Under the pieces are notes generated by a model. The model was not told the origin of the DNA. It made no database searches and saw only the letters and a list, made by a program, of their open reading frames with translations. A program made the position numbers and the translations under genes. A stretch of 64,000 bases of DNA, taken from assembly GCA_015956445.1 (NCBI GenBank), contig WIUZ02000022.1:248001-312000 (forward strand). Direction: 5' to 3'. The stretch comes from Thelephora terrestris (taxonomy: Eukaryota; Basidiomycota; Agaricomycetes; Thelephorales; Thelephoraceae). Shown in pieces: positions 1-12,173 of this stretch (its first letter is position 1; every line of letters begins with the position of its first letter).

Positions 1-2001
1 GTGCGCTTGCAGGCCATTATTCCAGCTAGTTGTGAGACAGCAAGAACATCCCCCTTCTTCCCCTTTGCCTCCCGCAGTCCCTCGGAGTCACCTTCGACAG
101 TTGCTGGAGACCCTTGCGACACGAGATCGTAGGCCACTTTCGGAATCAGAATGCTACCACTCGCGGTAGCGGTCCTTTGGGTGCTGGGCTTGGAACCGAT
201 ATCGACCATGCGCGCTCGACTAGTTTTGACATCAAAATGAGTGAGGGTCTCAGAGAGCGGTGCGTATCGTCGGGCCGTTGTGGTAAAGAACCGCGAGTGT
301 TGAGTGGACGCTGTTTTGTTCGGCCGTGAATCTGTTTGTGCCATGGTTTTGAGGAAGTAGGGTGCACGGTCTCTCGAACTAAATGCGGAGCTGGATCGCT
401 GAGGATCTGCGAATTCTGCAATTAGAGTGCGAGGTGACATGGGATACAGGTGAATAGAGGCTGACTCAACCTCCAATCAAGATCATCGGCCTGTTGGTGG
501 CAACATCGATTTCTTCCATTCCAGCATGTTTTTCCTTCTTACCGCGAACGGCGATACTGACAGTCTGCATCACAGTATCATCGGTTTCCCCACTCCTAAG
601 TAGGTCTCGGAGGGACGTCTCCTTCGGGTCGAACAGGCACACCTTTGAGACGCGGGGTTAGGCAGTTAATTATTTGATCCGACGTCAAAACCCCACCTTG
701 ATTTGACCATCCGCGGTGAGCCTCAGTCTGTTGCATGAAGAGCAGAAATGGTCGGACATGCTGCTGATGAATCCGAAACTGCCTACGTAACCAGGAATCC
801 TGTAAGAACGAGCAGTATCGTTGAGTTCATCCGCGGCCTTGATGATTGTGGGGTAGCGTTTTTGGAGGTTTGACAACAGGACAGATGATGGCACCATCCT
901 AGCTTTGTCCCATCTGTTCCCTAGATGTCGTGTTGTTAGATAGCAGAGGAAAGTCGAGTTCTACACCTGCACAGACCTGTAAAGGGCATAAACTCGATAA
1001 ATCTAATAGATATATCCTTCTCTCGGGTCATTTCCACGAAGTCAGGGACTTCGGCGTCATTGAGGTCCTTGATGACGACGAAGTTCAGTTTGACCGACTG
1101 AAGGTCCGAAGACAATGCGATGTCAAGGGCTTTGAGCACTGCGCCGTGGCCCCTTCGCCGTGCCATAATTTCAAATTTGAAAGGGTCGAGGGTATCAAGG
1201 CTGGCTTTGCGGTTGAGCTTGAGCCTAAGAACAAGATTTGTGGACGGTGTTCACCTGAGATTGAGGTGAGTTAGCCCGTTTTCCACCAGTCGAGGGAGCG
1301 TTCGGTGGAGGGCGATTCCGTTGCTTGTCATTCCAATGGAGCGTAGACCATGCTGACGTAATTCACTCAATCTGCCTGTTTGGTTTGAATGGATTCAGGA
1401 TCGGCGCATGGAGCGCAAGGAGCAGGGCGGGATTCACCAATAAGGTCGACAACCCCTGCTCTGACCATTGGCTCGCCACCAGTAAGCCTGATCTTTGTCA
1501 CTCCTTGTTTGACAAACATTTTAGCCAGGCGAACAACCTCGTCGTCTGTGAGAAGATGCGGTTTTGGTGTGAGTTCTACCCCCTCCTCCGGCATGCAATA
1601 GAAACCTTGGAGAGCGGTCAGAAAATCGCAATGAAAATATAGGAAGCGACACAACATCGTAGGTTACATCGTTCAGTGAGGCCTAGGTTTGTTGTTGAGA
1701 GCTCCCGGGCGGTGTGCAAGGGCCGAACAAGCACGCACTGATTCGCAAGTAGTTATGCATACGCCCAAAAGTATCTCGTAGGGGCGGAGGAGGGCCCTTC
1801 TTGAGGTCCACCTCCACAATCCTTGCCTTTCAATTTGAGAGGAATGAGTGGGATCTGCGTTCCTGAAGATGGCTTGAATAATACCTTTGCAGTGATGGAG
1901 TTCGCGGTGATACTTCTTATATGACGGAGAGCGCGCGGGGTGTCCCCCAGGATGCGATTAGGAAGGGTACAACAACGTGACAGACAGACAGCGCCGAACA
2001 T
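1..2001 (-). CDS. cnxABC: Molybdenum cofactor biosynthesis MoaA-MoaC fusion (cnxABC / MOCS1 type), 3' end outside window
   Basis: Makes cyclic pyranopterin monophosphate from GTP, the first step of molybdenum cofactor synthesis, in mitochondria in other eukaryotes. Read on the reverse strand from the ATG at 2001, the N-terminus is Arg-rich and acid-poor, like a mitochondrial presequence. The radical-SAM cysteines read ERCNLRCFYC, the last part joined across an intron near 1600-1660. [15 protein letters not shown] and the second iron-sulfur set [13 protein letters not shown] follow, and the MoaA half ends RPMILIGG near 470. The MoaC half starts [17 protein letters not shown] and runs through [19 protein letters not shown] to the window edge, so the MoaC C-terminus is missing here. 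About seven short introns are needed. The linker between halves lies at about 240-415. Family assignment is firm; inner exon borders are my reconstruction. Confidence 0.93.
416..470 (-). other. Retainable intron between the MoaA and MoaC halves
   Basis: On the reverse strand the MoaA frame reads IGG followed at once by TGA (466-468). A GT donor lies inside the last Gly codon (470) and a TTGCAG acceptor ends at 416, giving a 55-nt intron. Retained, the product is MoaA ending in free Gly-Gly. Spliced, the frame goes from Ile-Gly into EFADPQRSS and on into MoaC with the second Gly lost. Both readings are open in the sequence. That both mRNAs are made is inference from the animal MOCS1 precedent. 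Confidence 0.6.
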
Positions 2002-2436
2002 TGTGGGAGGTTGTAAGTGTTTTTCTTTGTGCGCTTACAGGCTGTCAGTGGATTCGACGACGATATCCCACGGGTGGGGAAAAAGAAAGAATCAGAGCCC
2101 TAGAAGGAGCTGGTATTTGAAAAATTGGGAAGCGACATTCAATTGAGGATAACACACGGAGCGCCCTAGTAAAAGGCGAGGGCGCTGTCTGTTTGTGCTA
2201 CCCTCTGTCGCTATCAACCAGCAGTCGGCTAACAGTGGCACCGACACACTTTTGGTTTGTCTCCCGACGGCGGGTTTCGTCCCACGCTCGCCATAACCGT
2301 AATCTAAGTTGGTGCACTACCACTTCGTTCCATCGCGTTCATTTAATTGCTCGAGTATCTTCACGAAATTGTCGAATACTAAGGGAGAATATAATGTGTG
2401 ACTGTAGGAAAGATATCTATGCATTTCGACATCCAA
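2002..2436. other. Intergenic stretch without a recognisable gene
   Basis: Lies between the cnxABC start codon and the EB1 stop codon, both genes on the reverse strand. It should hold the cnxABC promoter and 5' UTR and the EB1 3' UTR. I see no coding exon, repeat or RNA gene here. Confidence 0.5.
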
Positions 2437-3462
2437 TCAGAATGTTTCTTCCTCGTCCACTGCTCCTCCTTCGGGTACTTCAAAGCCGTCCTAAATCACA
2501 TCCTTAGCGGCAAACAAGTGAAAAATCTGGTAAGCGGAACGAACCTCTGTCGAGTAAAGAATCTTTTGGATTTCCTTGAGCACCTCTGTAGCCTTGCTCT
2601 CGACCCTGTCTGGCATTTCCAGTTCTTGTTGTACCAAGATCTCGATGTCCCGCAACTGGATGATGATTAGCGTATTGTCCCTGTAATGCAGTGAAATGAA
2701 TCTGACCTTGGCAAAGTAAAAGTCACGCTCTTTTTCCAGCCCTTCCATATGCGTTGACATCTCTTTCAATTGTGCCTGCAAGGCTTGGACTGCCTCGTTT
2801 GGTTGTGTCGATGTTGATCTATGCCCTGAAACCGGTGTCCTGCCCCCCACCCTGTTTCCTCCCGCGGTACTGAGGCTTGGGCCAACTCCTCCTCCTCGAT
2901 GTGTAGGTGCAAGGGGCGCAATGGTGACAGGAGTATCTGTTGCTGCGCCACGTCGACGGCCGACAGGATCGTATCCATTCCCATGGTAGTTTGCATCCCA
3001 GAACTTCTTGGTCCATTGCAAAAATTCAAGGTTATCCCTGAGACTAGTGAGACGGGTAACGTCACGACCGATTATGGCGAACGCACTGCATTTTGCATTT
3101 CACGAGCTTTTCGACGGGGATGGGCTTCGAGAACGTTTAGCACGGCTCGTTACATAGCGACATGAAGTATGCGTACTTTGTCGATCTTCTTAGCTTTGAA
3201 TATGTTCTGAAGGACCTTAAAGTTTCCAATGTACTCGTACTCGTGCCTAGCGTTCATCTTAACGCGCGACATTTGCACGTCGCCTGGAAGGTACAGTGTA
3301 AACATCCGCCCGAAATGCCTCAGTTCAACGTTCAAACTCACCGTATATTGAGTCCATGATCTGACAGTATGCTCCTCCAGTACCACATTGTTCGACCTTG
3401 TTGTAGTTGACTTGAAGAATTTCGTTAACCCAGGCGATCAATTCCGTCCTGGATTCGCCCAT
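2437..3462 (-). CDS. EB1-family microtubule plus-end protein (Bim1/Mal3-like)
   Basis: Tracks growing microtubule ends and recruits partners in spindle positioning and polarity. The start at 3462 opens MGESRTELIAWVNEILQVNY, the beginning of the EB1 calponin-homology domain, which continues through QCGTGGAYCQIMDSIYG and VKMNARHEYEYIGNFKVLQ. A Ser/Gly/Pro-rich basic linker (about 2780-2960) leads to a coiled coil with RDIEILVQQELE and the EB homology region ending EVLKEIQKILYSTE. A last intron (gttcg..tttag) joins this to DGFEVPEGGAVDEEETF and a stop at 2437. The acidic, aromatic-ended tail is the CAP-Gly-binding signature; it ends ETF rather than the more usual EEY or EEF. Domain order is complete for the family. 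Inner intron positions are by eye. Confidence 0.93.
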
Positions 3463-3662
3463 TCTGAATATTAGCTGGCTGATTTAGCGGAGGAGCAAAT
3501 GGCGTGGAAAAGTATCCGTTGTGCGCGTCACGACTTGGGGTGACTTATGTGACCGTGACTATACCTTTCTGCTCGCCGTTGTGCGTGACCACCACCTCCG
3601 GTATGAGGTTTCATCCTACATTAGCACATTCCTCCCGTTAAACCTCCATATTTTAGGGGAAC

Positions 3663-4824
3663 ATGGACAACTCTTCTGCGGCCACTCCCCAGGAAGTGTG
3701 CTTTCGGATCGTAAGCTGGATCAAGTCCAGTGATTTCAGAACCCTTTCCAGCCTTTGTCTGACGTCAAAGGCATTTCGTCGTGCGGCAGAGCCCAGGCTC
3801 TATCACCAGCTCTATCTTACGGATAGCTTAATGGCTTCCTACGTGTGCCAGACAATCGCGTCTTGCGATCGTATCGCCCTTCACGTTAGGACCTTTTGGA
3901 CCTTATTCAACGAGCGACGTTGGAACAGCTCCCGTAACCACCTTAACCCTCAATTCTGGGACGTGGTACACTTGGCGCTCCGAAAGATGCACAATTTGCA
4001 AGTGATTGCCATCGGTGATCCCTCATGCCCCAGCGCCTGGATCTTACGCCAATGCCAGTTTCAGTTGCAGGAAGCTGAGCTTCGACTGGACTGGGACGCT
4101 GATCTGGTTCGTTTCCTAGACACCCAGCCCCAAATACACAATCTTCGCATCACGAATTCTCGTCTGCCATCCACCGAGTTGGACAGATTACCGCTTTTAG
4201 CATTGCCGCAGGGAGCACTCTCATCGTTGGGGGTATTTGATGGTTCCTTGATCACTGCCATCGAATTTGTTTCCTCTCCGATCACCCTCCTTCAAGTATC
4301 CCTTGGCCAGGATGGTGTCGAGGATGCGAGTCACTTGCTCAAGCGGCTAGTCATATTTTCGGGAACTTTGACATCCATCAGCGTCATTGACTTACCCTAT
4401 TCCATTTCCGCTGGAGTTTTTGATCTGTTCTCCCTCATCTTCCCCCACATCCGCCACGTGGGCATCATCCCCTTGCCGTTTAGTGACGTGAGTAAACTCC
4501 GCTCGGTTCTGAGGGTAGATTTTATGTTGGGTTTTCTAGAGACACAAATTCCACCAGACCCTCACGAAATTCTCAAAAGTGCACGCAATCGAGCTTGAAG
4601 TAACGAGCTGGGTCACGCGGCCTGCCCCAGCATACCAAAGAATTATCGCCGCAGAAATACGCACTTATTGCCCAACAGTGCTCTTCATCTCGTTTTGGTT
4701 CGACTACAGGCGGTCGTTATGGAGCTGCGATCGAGAAGATGGAAGGTGGCATATGACGGACGTTTCAGATGTTCAGAGGCATCCATTATCAGAATCTTTG
4801 TGGAAGAGAAAGTATAGAAAATAG
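3663..4824 (+). CDS. F-box protein with leucine-rich C-terminal part
   Basis: Putative substrate receptor of an SCF ubiquitin ligase. The ATG at 3663 starts an N-terminal F-box-like helix set (about residues 8-50, with EVCFRIVSWI, LSSLCLTSKAFRRAAEPRLY), then a leucine-rich region with repeated short hydrophobic strands (LHNLRITNSRLPS-like). One intron at 4488-4539 (gtgagt..tctag, 52 nt) fits: it removes an otherwise open but unlike segment and joins LPLPFSD to RHKFHQTLTKFSKVHAIELEV, after which the frame runs to the stop at 4824. The Trp-rich end (WSCDREDGRWHM) is of a kind I associate with basidiomycete F-box/LRR proteins. No substrate can be inferred. It may instead be a diverged F-box without Skp1 binding. 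Confidence 0.75.
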
Positions 4825-4930
4825 CGGCATGTGTACTTTTTGTTGTAGGAGTGTGTCAGCCAATATTGTTTTCAAAGGGACCACTGCGAGGATTGTGCGC
4901 TCGCGAATTTTGGCTGGTTTTTATGTAACA

Positions 4931-7900
4931 ATGGCCAAACCCGGGGGCCCACGTCGGACCGGACCCTGGCGAACAGGAATTGCGCGCGGCGGTGGCAGGC
5001 TTGAGCTGAACACACTTCTCCCCAAACCACGTCTAATGATCGAACCTAATATCGGAGATCATTGGCAAGAGCACGAGGCGGGCTACAAGGTTTTCGTGGG
5101 CAAAATAGAAAAGCCGGATTGTGACGAACGAGGCTATCGAATCCTCGAGCCCGAGAACGGTTTGAAAGTCGTGCTGGTACATGATCCTCTTGCGGACAAA
5201 TCCGCAGCGTGTTTGCGGGTAGCGGTCGGTTCTCTCCACGACCCTGTGCGTGCCCTCATATCTTTTCTTGGGCGGCCAGGATATAATGCACATTCCAGAC
5301 TGACATGTATGGAACCGCTCATTTCTGTGAACACATGATCACCAAGGTGCGATTTTGGTTGATATCTCTGATTTAACCGATTACAAAGCCCTGGGCTTCC
5401 AGGGGACAAGGCCATTTCCTGCGGAGAGCGATTTTATATCTGTGGGTCACCCTCTATCACTGCATATCTCACCACCGAACCAGGTCGGTAGTTCGTGAAA
5501 GTGAATGGCGGCGTCCGCAATGCAGGAACTTCCCCAAGTCATACCCATTACTGGTTCTCCATCGCCCCGCCTTCTCTTCTAGAAGCGATCCCTCGACTGG
5601 CGGCCTTCTTCGAATCTCCTTTGTTCACCCCTAATGTCGTGGCGAGAGAGGTCAATGCCGTCGACTCTGAGAACAAAAGGAATCTGCAGGATGATTCACG
5701 AAGGGCCCTCCAGGTTGAGCGAAGCCTGTCCGCACCCGGGCACCCGTGGCGAGCGTTCAGTACGGGAAATATCGACAGTTTAACGTCTGCTGCAAGGAAA
5801 AGAGCTATCGAAGAAAAATGGAGTTCGGTCGTCATATTGCCCGATGGAGATGGGGGACCAGTCGGAAGGGAGACAAGGAGGAGGTTGATCGAGTGGGTAG
5901 AACAACAATACTGCCCGGGAAGGATGACACTAGCCATCCTCGGACGGGGTGAGTGTGATCTGTTCTCCATGGAAGGACAAAACCGCTTATCACCCGTCAG
6001 AGTCGTTGGATACCTTGACTGGAATTGTCACGCGATTATTCTCGTCGATCCCCAATCGCGGGCTGGTCAGGCGACCAGTGATCATGGGTGACCCATGGAC
6101 CGAAGACCAACAACGGGTGGGCAAGCTTATTTCGGGTTTACAAACCTTCTGACGGAGCGGAGGACGACCAGTGCATTATCTTCATAAAGACGATCAGAGA
6201 TAAATATGAGTTTAAGCTCACATTCGCCATCCCGAACCAATCTCCCCAGTACCTCACGAAACCCGCCAGTTTCCTTGCCCACCTTATCGCACATGAAGGG
6301 CCAGGGAGCGTTTTCTCCTACTTGAAGAATATGGGTCTGCTGTTGAGTATCTCCGCGGGGCCACAAACCTGGAATCGTGGAGTACAATTGTTCGCGGTTT
6401 CCGGGAGGCTGACTCACTTGGGATACTGTATGTGTGCAAAACTTCGCTGTGTTGAATTTCTGGCTCACGACAAGCGCAGATAACTACGTCAAGGTTGTCC
6501 GGGCCATCTTCAGCTACATCTCACTACTCAAGACCTCGACCTCTTCTTTCCCACCCTGTTTTGAGGAATTTAGAGAACTCTCGGATATATTCTTTCGCAA
6601 CCGTGAAAAATCCCAACCGCATGCATACGTAATTTCGCTGACAGCAAGACTTGAGGAAGACCCACCCGCCCAGTGGTTATTAACCGCAGGGTCACTGTAC
6701 AGAGAATACAACGAAGAGGTTATCAAATCTGTTTTAGACTGCCTCTCCCCGGAAAAAGCGAGACTCGCGCTATCTGCTAGGGACCATGAAAATCTCGCGA
6801 GAGGAAGCCAAATCACTTGGCAGAAGGAGATGTGGTATGGGACAGAATATACTGTTCAGAAGTTCAACTCTGAAATACTCGAAGAGGTCCATTCCCGCAT
6901 AGCAACAATTATCGCTAATGACTCAACCAAATGTCTAGCCTATAGTCATTCCAGAGTTGCACCTACCACACCCTAATCGCTTCATACCGAAGAACCTTGG
7001 AGTGGCCCGGGGTGGCATTTCCACGGTGAGTTGCACACTCCAGAAGTCTGCGTTATGTTGCTAAAATGCAGTTCCCATCTAGGCTCCAACATACCCAGCT
7101 TGTGTTTTAGAGAAAGAGTCGTTGCGCGTCTGGTACAAACGGGACAATACATTTTGGGTCCCAAAGGGCCATGTGTACGTCGACTTGAAATAGTGGGTCA
7201 TAAAGTACAGCACAGGTCAAAGTTCGCCAGCTGAAACCTTCACACACAGTCCTTCAGCAGGAGCAACCGCACGGCATGTAGTGCTCACAAGGTAGTTCAT
7301 GTTTCTTGAGATGCGCTATTTACAGGTCATCCCTCAGATTGGTCGTAAACCTTGTGTGCGATGGTCTAGATGAGGTCACCTATAGTGCATCGCTTGCGGG
7401 CTTGCGATACTCGCTCGACCACCACTCAGAAGGGGTCTATATCTGTGTTAGTGGGTACCACGACAAACTTCTCCTCCTCCTCCAGGTCGTTCTCGAAAAG
7501 ATCAAGAATCTACTGCCCCGGGAGGACCGTTTGGAAGTCTTCAAGGAGAAAGTTCGCTGGTTTCTGTTTTGATAACATGCTCTAAGCCGACAACGGAAAT
7601 GTCACAGGCAATCCGCGATTATAGGAATTACTCCTTTCAAAAGCCGGCTGATCACGCCGGTTACTATGCCAGGTACCTGGTCAATGCTTTAGAGTGGACC
7701 CCTGAAGAGAAGCTACCGGAGGTTGCAGGTAAGGCAGAGGCCTGAGGATTGAGGCGATGAGATCGATATCTGACTTGCTACAGCTATAAGCGTGGAGGAC
7801 GTTCAAGTGCACCACGCAAGCATTTTGTCTCGACTGTATGGGGAAGTGCTTGTCATAGGGAATTTTACAGAAAAGGTAATTTTTTTCGTCCTCCTGACCT

Positions 7901-8906
7901 ATGTCTCGCGTCCCGACAACCACACAAGGAAGCGACCGCTCTTGCATCACTTGTAAAGGATCAGCTACAATACCAAGCACCGCCGCCCAAAGAAATTCCA
8001 GTCCCAAAATCATTGATCATTCCTGCGGGTGTGTGTGGGTCGCCACATATTAAACAACGAACTTACCACATCAACGTCAATCAGGAAAGAGTTATTCATA
8101 CCGAAAGTTAGTGACTGACACGGAGGAGTTGAACTGCGGACTGGCATTCGACTTCCATTTTGGAGATAACGCAGACCAGGACCTTCGAAGGAAAGCGGAC
8201 TTCCTCAGGCACTTGATCGACGAGCCTGCCTTCAGTACCCTGAGAACCAGGGAGCAACTGGGGTGTGCAATTCTACCGAAAATTTCCATTCGGATTCGGC
8301 CTGACGTGTCCCCACAGGTATATTGTTGCGACATTGCGGTGGTCTTCGGTTGGCACGACTGCGTTGAGGTTTCGGGTTCAGAGCCGAAAGGACCCCGTGT
8401 TCCTTGAGGAGAGGATCGAGTCGTTTTTGAGCTCGTTTTTCGAACAGCTGAAAACAATGTCGGATGAGGATTTTAGCATTCGTCGAAGGGGTCTCATCAT
8501 GAAAAAACTGGAGAAGTCCAAGAACCTCGCGGAAGAAGCTGGTGATTACTGGAACCAAATCAGGTCTGGCTATTACAATTTCTCCCAAGGTGGGTTGCAA
8601 AGACATCGGAGTAGCGAGGAATTGCTCAGTGATTTCACTATAGACGAAGCCGATGCAGCTGCACTTGAAAGCGTCACTAAAGCACAAATGCTGGAGATGT
8701 ACGAAACATATCTGCTCCAAAGTGGTCCATTGAGGAGAACCCTTGCGGTGCATATGATCTCCAGAAAACTAGAAGCAGCCCTTCCTCTGCCAGGGAAGGT
8801 GACAGAGATCGTTGATATCCATGGCTTCAAGGCAGGTTTAGACTCGACTCCAGGGGCTGCGCCAGTTGCGCCACATACGCCGAGTATTCCGGGTAGCCGC
8901 ATGTAA
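4931..8906 (+). CDS. Insulysin-like M16 zinc metallopeptidase (Ste23/IDE family)
   Basis: Clamshell peptidase that degrades short peptides. The ATG at 4931 begins MAKPGGPRRTGPWRTG; DERGYRILEPENGLKVVLVHDP opens the catalytic half. The inverted zinc motif HFCEH is formed in TDMYGTAHFCEHMITK after an intron at about 5250-5309. GTRPFPAESDFISF and VNGGVRNAGTSPSHTHYWF match the family spacing when introns are removed, and the third ligand region follows in VAREVNAVDSENKRN. Later landmarks are LWYKRDNTFWVPKGHVYVDL and the C-terminal half RTREQLGYIVATL (about 8245-8340), the Arg/Tyr substrate site. More than ten short introns are required. The stop is at 8906, and the last residues Ser-Arg-Met fit the peroxisomal PTS1 pattern. 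No key residue is missing. The first exon could begin further upstream. Confidence 0.9.
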
Positions 8907-9011
8907 GATTGTTATACGCTGTACGTAGGCCGGTAGTGTATGCACTCCGACGTTGTGAGAACTCAGATGCTATTATGTGGACCAGGCCCTACGCGGCATC
9001 AGCAAAATCTC

Positions 9012-9300
9012 GTCCCACTACCCGGTGCTACCCGGGCACTACCCGGCCGGGTAACGGCAATTTCGGGTAGCTTCATCTGAAATACAAAATGTCTTCTTTG
9101 TTTGCCACGCGAAGTCTGCCTCCTTACCCGAATGTCATTTTTGATCTCCTACCCGAATGTTATTTAGAGGTATTACCCGAATGTCATATTTTATGTCGGA
9201 TGTTTCATTTCATGCCTTACCCGAATGTCATGTTTTTTGCCCGAATGTTCATTTCATGTCTTACCCGAATGTCATTTTGTTATGTCGTATTTTTACCCGA
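9012..9300. repeat. Left subterminal TACCCG repeat cluster
   Basis: At 9012-9070 CTACCCGG-type units alternate in both orientations. From 9120 to 9300 about six spaced copies of a longer unit, TACCCGAATGTCAT with variants, occur in one orientation with AT-rich spacers. The core TACCCG also clusters at the right end of the element. Confidence 0.75.
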
Positions 9301-9704
9301 TAGGTTTTGGTGTTTTGTCATGGCCGGCACGAAAGCAGGAAAGCAGAAAACAAATCAATTGTTGGACGCAAGTAGTAGTTATTTGAAACGACGCGGGGAA
9401 CAGACTACTTGTACTACGAAGTAAGGGAAGGGTACTCGTAGTGGGGAAAAGGCCTCTAGGGCGGCAAGAAAACAAGGGCCTCGACCAAGGCACGGGCCGA
9501 GGATGTGAAAAGAAAACAGATGGCGCACGAGGGGAGGCGACCACGAGGAGACAAGACTGGTGGGTGGAGCAGCGGAGGAAAGATGTAGAGGCGACAACGA
9601 GAAGACGGCACCAGCGGAGGAACGACGCCGAGGAGCAGGAGGCAAGACGCCGAGCGACAAAGACGAAAGGAGGGAGCGGAGGTGGAAGACGGGTGAGGGA
9701 GCCT

Positions 9705-12012
9705 TTACTTCATCCGCAAGCTATTAAAGAACTTCAGGTCAGAAGGTCAGGGAGGAAGAATTGATTCCACTTACCGATGCATGTTGAGGGCCTGCTCCAG
9801 CTGTGCTTGAGCGTGGGGCATCTTCAACTCACGTTCCAGGTGGGCGAAAAGAAGCGAATAGACTTGACGGTGTGACTCCTCGTCCATCGGAGCCCTGGAT
9901 TGGCGGAAGCCGACAGCGCAACACTCCAAGGCATTGATCGTCTAGGGGCGGTGGTAAGCGGCATGCAAGAATGGGAGGGATACGGACTTACTAGGGTTCC
10001 CGCAAATGCAAGGACGGACGTTGGAGGACACGGCATCCAATCCTCCTCGAAACCCTTCGCAGCCGGGTCCTGGAAGTCCACCTCAAGCGAGACACGAAGA
10101 ACGGCCCTCCAGGTCCTGCTCGTGTACATGTGGTAGAGGACCTTGGCGAAGAGCGGGGACCCGTACATGACTTTGGGAGTACGATCGCCCTCCTATAATT
10201 GAATTTTTGTTAGTGAACAAGTGAGAAAAATAGTTGACGACTCACGTAGGAGGCGTCAAGGAACCGATAGTGTTCTATGAGATGGCGAGCGTGATCGGCG
10301 ATGGACAAGGTCGGACTCAAAGGGTCGAGCAACTTGGGGGACCTCAACGTCATGTCGACAATGGCATCGCGAAGCTTGGCGCGATGGTTTCGCATATCGC
10401 TGACGATCTGCGGAGAGAGAGGGGAATGAGTGGTGTCAGTAATATTAGGGTGGCATGGCGTCCAGCACATACCAGTTTGCGAAGCTCCTCGCGATAATTG
10501 TGGACTAAGAAAAGGATGTCAGATTAGGGCCGCCGAATAAAGGATGTGAGTTCCTTACAAACTTGGGAGTTCAGCTCTTCGTGCAAGCTTCTCTTGTGAT
10601 AAAGTTTCCAGGCAAGGACGAGGGCCTCCCCGGCCATCTCGCTGAGATTGAGAGGCGTGGGGAAACCTTGCTTACCTTGCAGCAGGTCGTGGAGCGCAAA
10701 CAACTTGGCGTACTCTAACAACTTTCGCCACCTCACCGGCCAGGATCCATGCTTGGTTGCGTTCTCGCCCGGCTGGAAGTACGGCTCGACTTCGGCGCGG
10801 GAACGATGCACGACAACAGCGACTGGAGAAGGTGGATGGGGAGCGATGACAGGCTGAGGGGTGACGACCGGCTGAGGAGCGATGACCGGCTGAGGAGCGA
10901 CGACCGGCTGAGGAGCGACGACCGGCTGAGGAGCGACGACCGGCTGAGGAGCGACGACCGGCTGAGGAGCGATGACCGACTGAGCTGGCTGAGGAGCAAA
11001 ATACCCCGGTTGATGAGGGAGCGTCGTTAGCAATGACGGCTGGAGTGGACGCCGAGGAGTGGGTGTTGGGCGTGGGCGTTGACCAGGGGTCTGAGGCGGT
11101 GCTGGAGCTTGATGCGACGAGGACATTGGCGGTCTAGGTGCACCGTTGCGAGACCAATGGTTAGCGAGTACCGGTACGGGTTCCTGGAACTTTTCCGAAA
11201 CCAAATCAGTATATTTCGCCGACATTTACAAACCACATACCTGGTGCGCGAGCGCAGAGCCGCTGACATCCACCACAGAACCTTCCTCGTCGTCCTCGCT
11301 ATCGGATACGAACTCGTATTCGATCACCGAAGGAGGCTGCGATCGATACGCCGGTGGGAGAGGGGTGGCGGGAGGGGGTGGCGGGAGGGGATTCATCGTT
11401 GGGGGATTCATCGCCGAGGGTATGTGGTATGAGGTGTGACCGGGACCGGAAGTCAAGGAATGGACATTTGCGAATACCTGAGAAGAAACTTGATAACGAG
11501 GGGCCGACTCGATGTTGCTATTGACAAAGCGATCATTAGAGTAATGGAGATAACCGGGGGATGGATCAACGAGTGACGTATTTGCAGGGTGAGCTGGATT
11601 AGGAGTGTGAGCCGTACTTGCGGAGTGAGCCATATGTGCGGGGTGAGCGTATGTCACAGAGGTATCGTGCGAGACGGCAGACTGGTGGCGGGAGGTTAGA
11701 TGTGGGAACGAGAGATATTGGAAAATATGACCTTGTTTTTTATTTTTTTTGGAATAACGGCGGGCGACTCAACTTCCTCCTCTTGGGGTACGGGCGCGGA
11801 CGCTTCCCCTGGACCGACGAGGAGGATTCGAAGCCTTGTTCGAATTGGATTGGATCAGTACGCGAGCGAGAAGACCGGGTGTTGTTTGCTGGAGAAGCAC
11901 CATGGGGTGGGACCGGGGCGGGTGGGGCAGAGTGAGCAGAGTGAGAGTGAGTGATGGTGGCCTGACCACGCTTCCGTCCACCTCCCCGTCCTGTTCCTCG
12001 GCCAGCTGGCAT
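9705..12012 (-). CDS. DUF6532-like protein carried inside the Plavaka element
   Basis: Function unknown. Starts at 12012 with MPAGRGTGRGGGRKRGQA, a basic Gly/Arg-rich N-terminus with a likely nuclear signal (GKRPRPYPKRRKL). A His/Ala/Pro-rich low-complexity region and eight APQPVV-like repeats (10841-10985) follow. The C-terminal part carries the fold I recognise as DUF6532-like: an Arg/Trp-rich helix near 10700 (WPVRWRKLLEYAKLFALHDL), RNHRAKLRDAIVDMTLRS, HARHLIEHYRFLDASY, then PLFAKVLYHMYTSRTWRAV and a final helix FAHLERELKMPHAQAQLEQAL. The last intron joins NMH to RLRMK and a stop at 9705. Exon joins between 11650 and 11850 are uncertain. It sits between the transposon ends with the transposase, so it is probably a passenger or helper gene of the element. 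Confidence 0.6.
10841..10985. repeat. 18-bp coding tandem repeat, about 8 copies
   Basis: Unit GAGCGACGACCGGCTGAG, nearly perfect with C/T changes at one position, encodes APQPVV/APQPVI on the reverse strand inside the Plavaka passenger gene. Array length is likely to vary between copies of the element. Confidence 0.9.
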
Positions 12013-12173
12013 GGATTGAAAAAGAGATAAGACGAAGGAGGGAAGTGGAAGAAGGGGCAAAAGCAAGGAAACAACAAAAAAAATTTCATTCGCATTATAT
12101 AAGAGACAAACAGGGTCGCGTGGTAAGGAACGTGCCCGGCACACGAAGAACACGAGGAAACACGAGGGAGTGA

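Noticed and set aside
9320-9764. Forward Lys/Arg-rich frames at the left of the Plavaka element
   Set aside because: Purine-rich composition gives long charged frames by chance; no splice pattern or known domain, and the 3' part overlaps the end of the reverse-strand gene.
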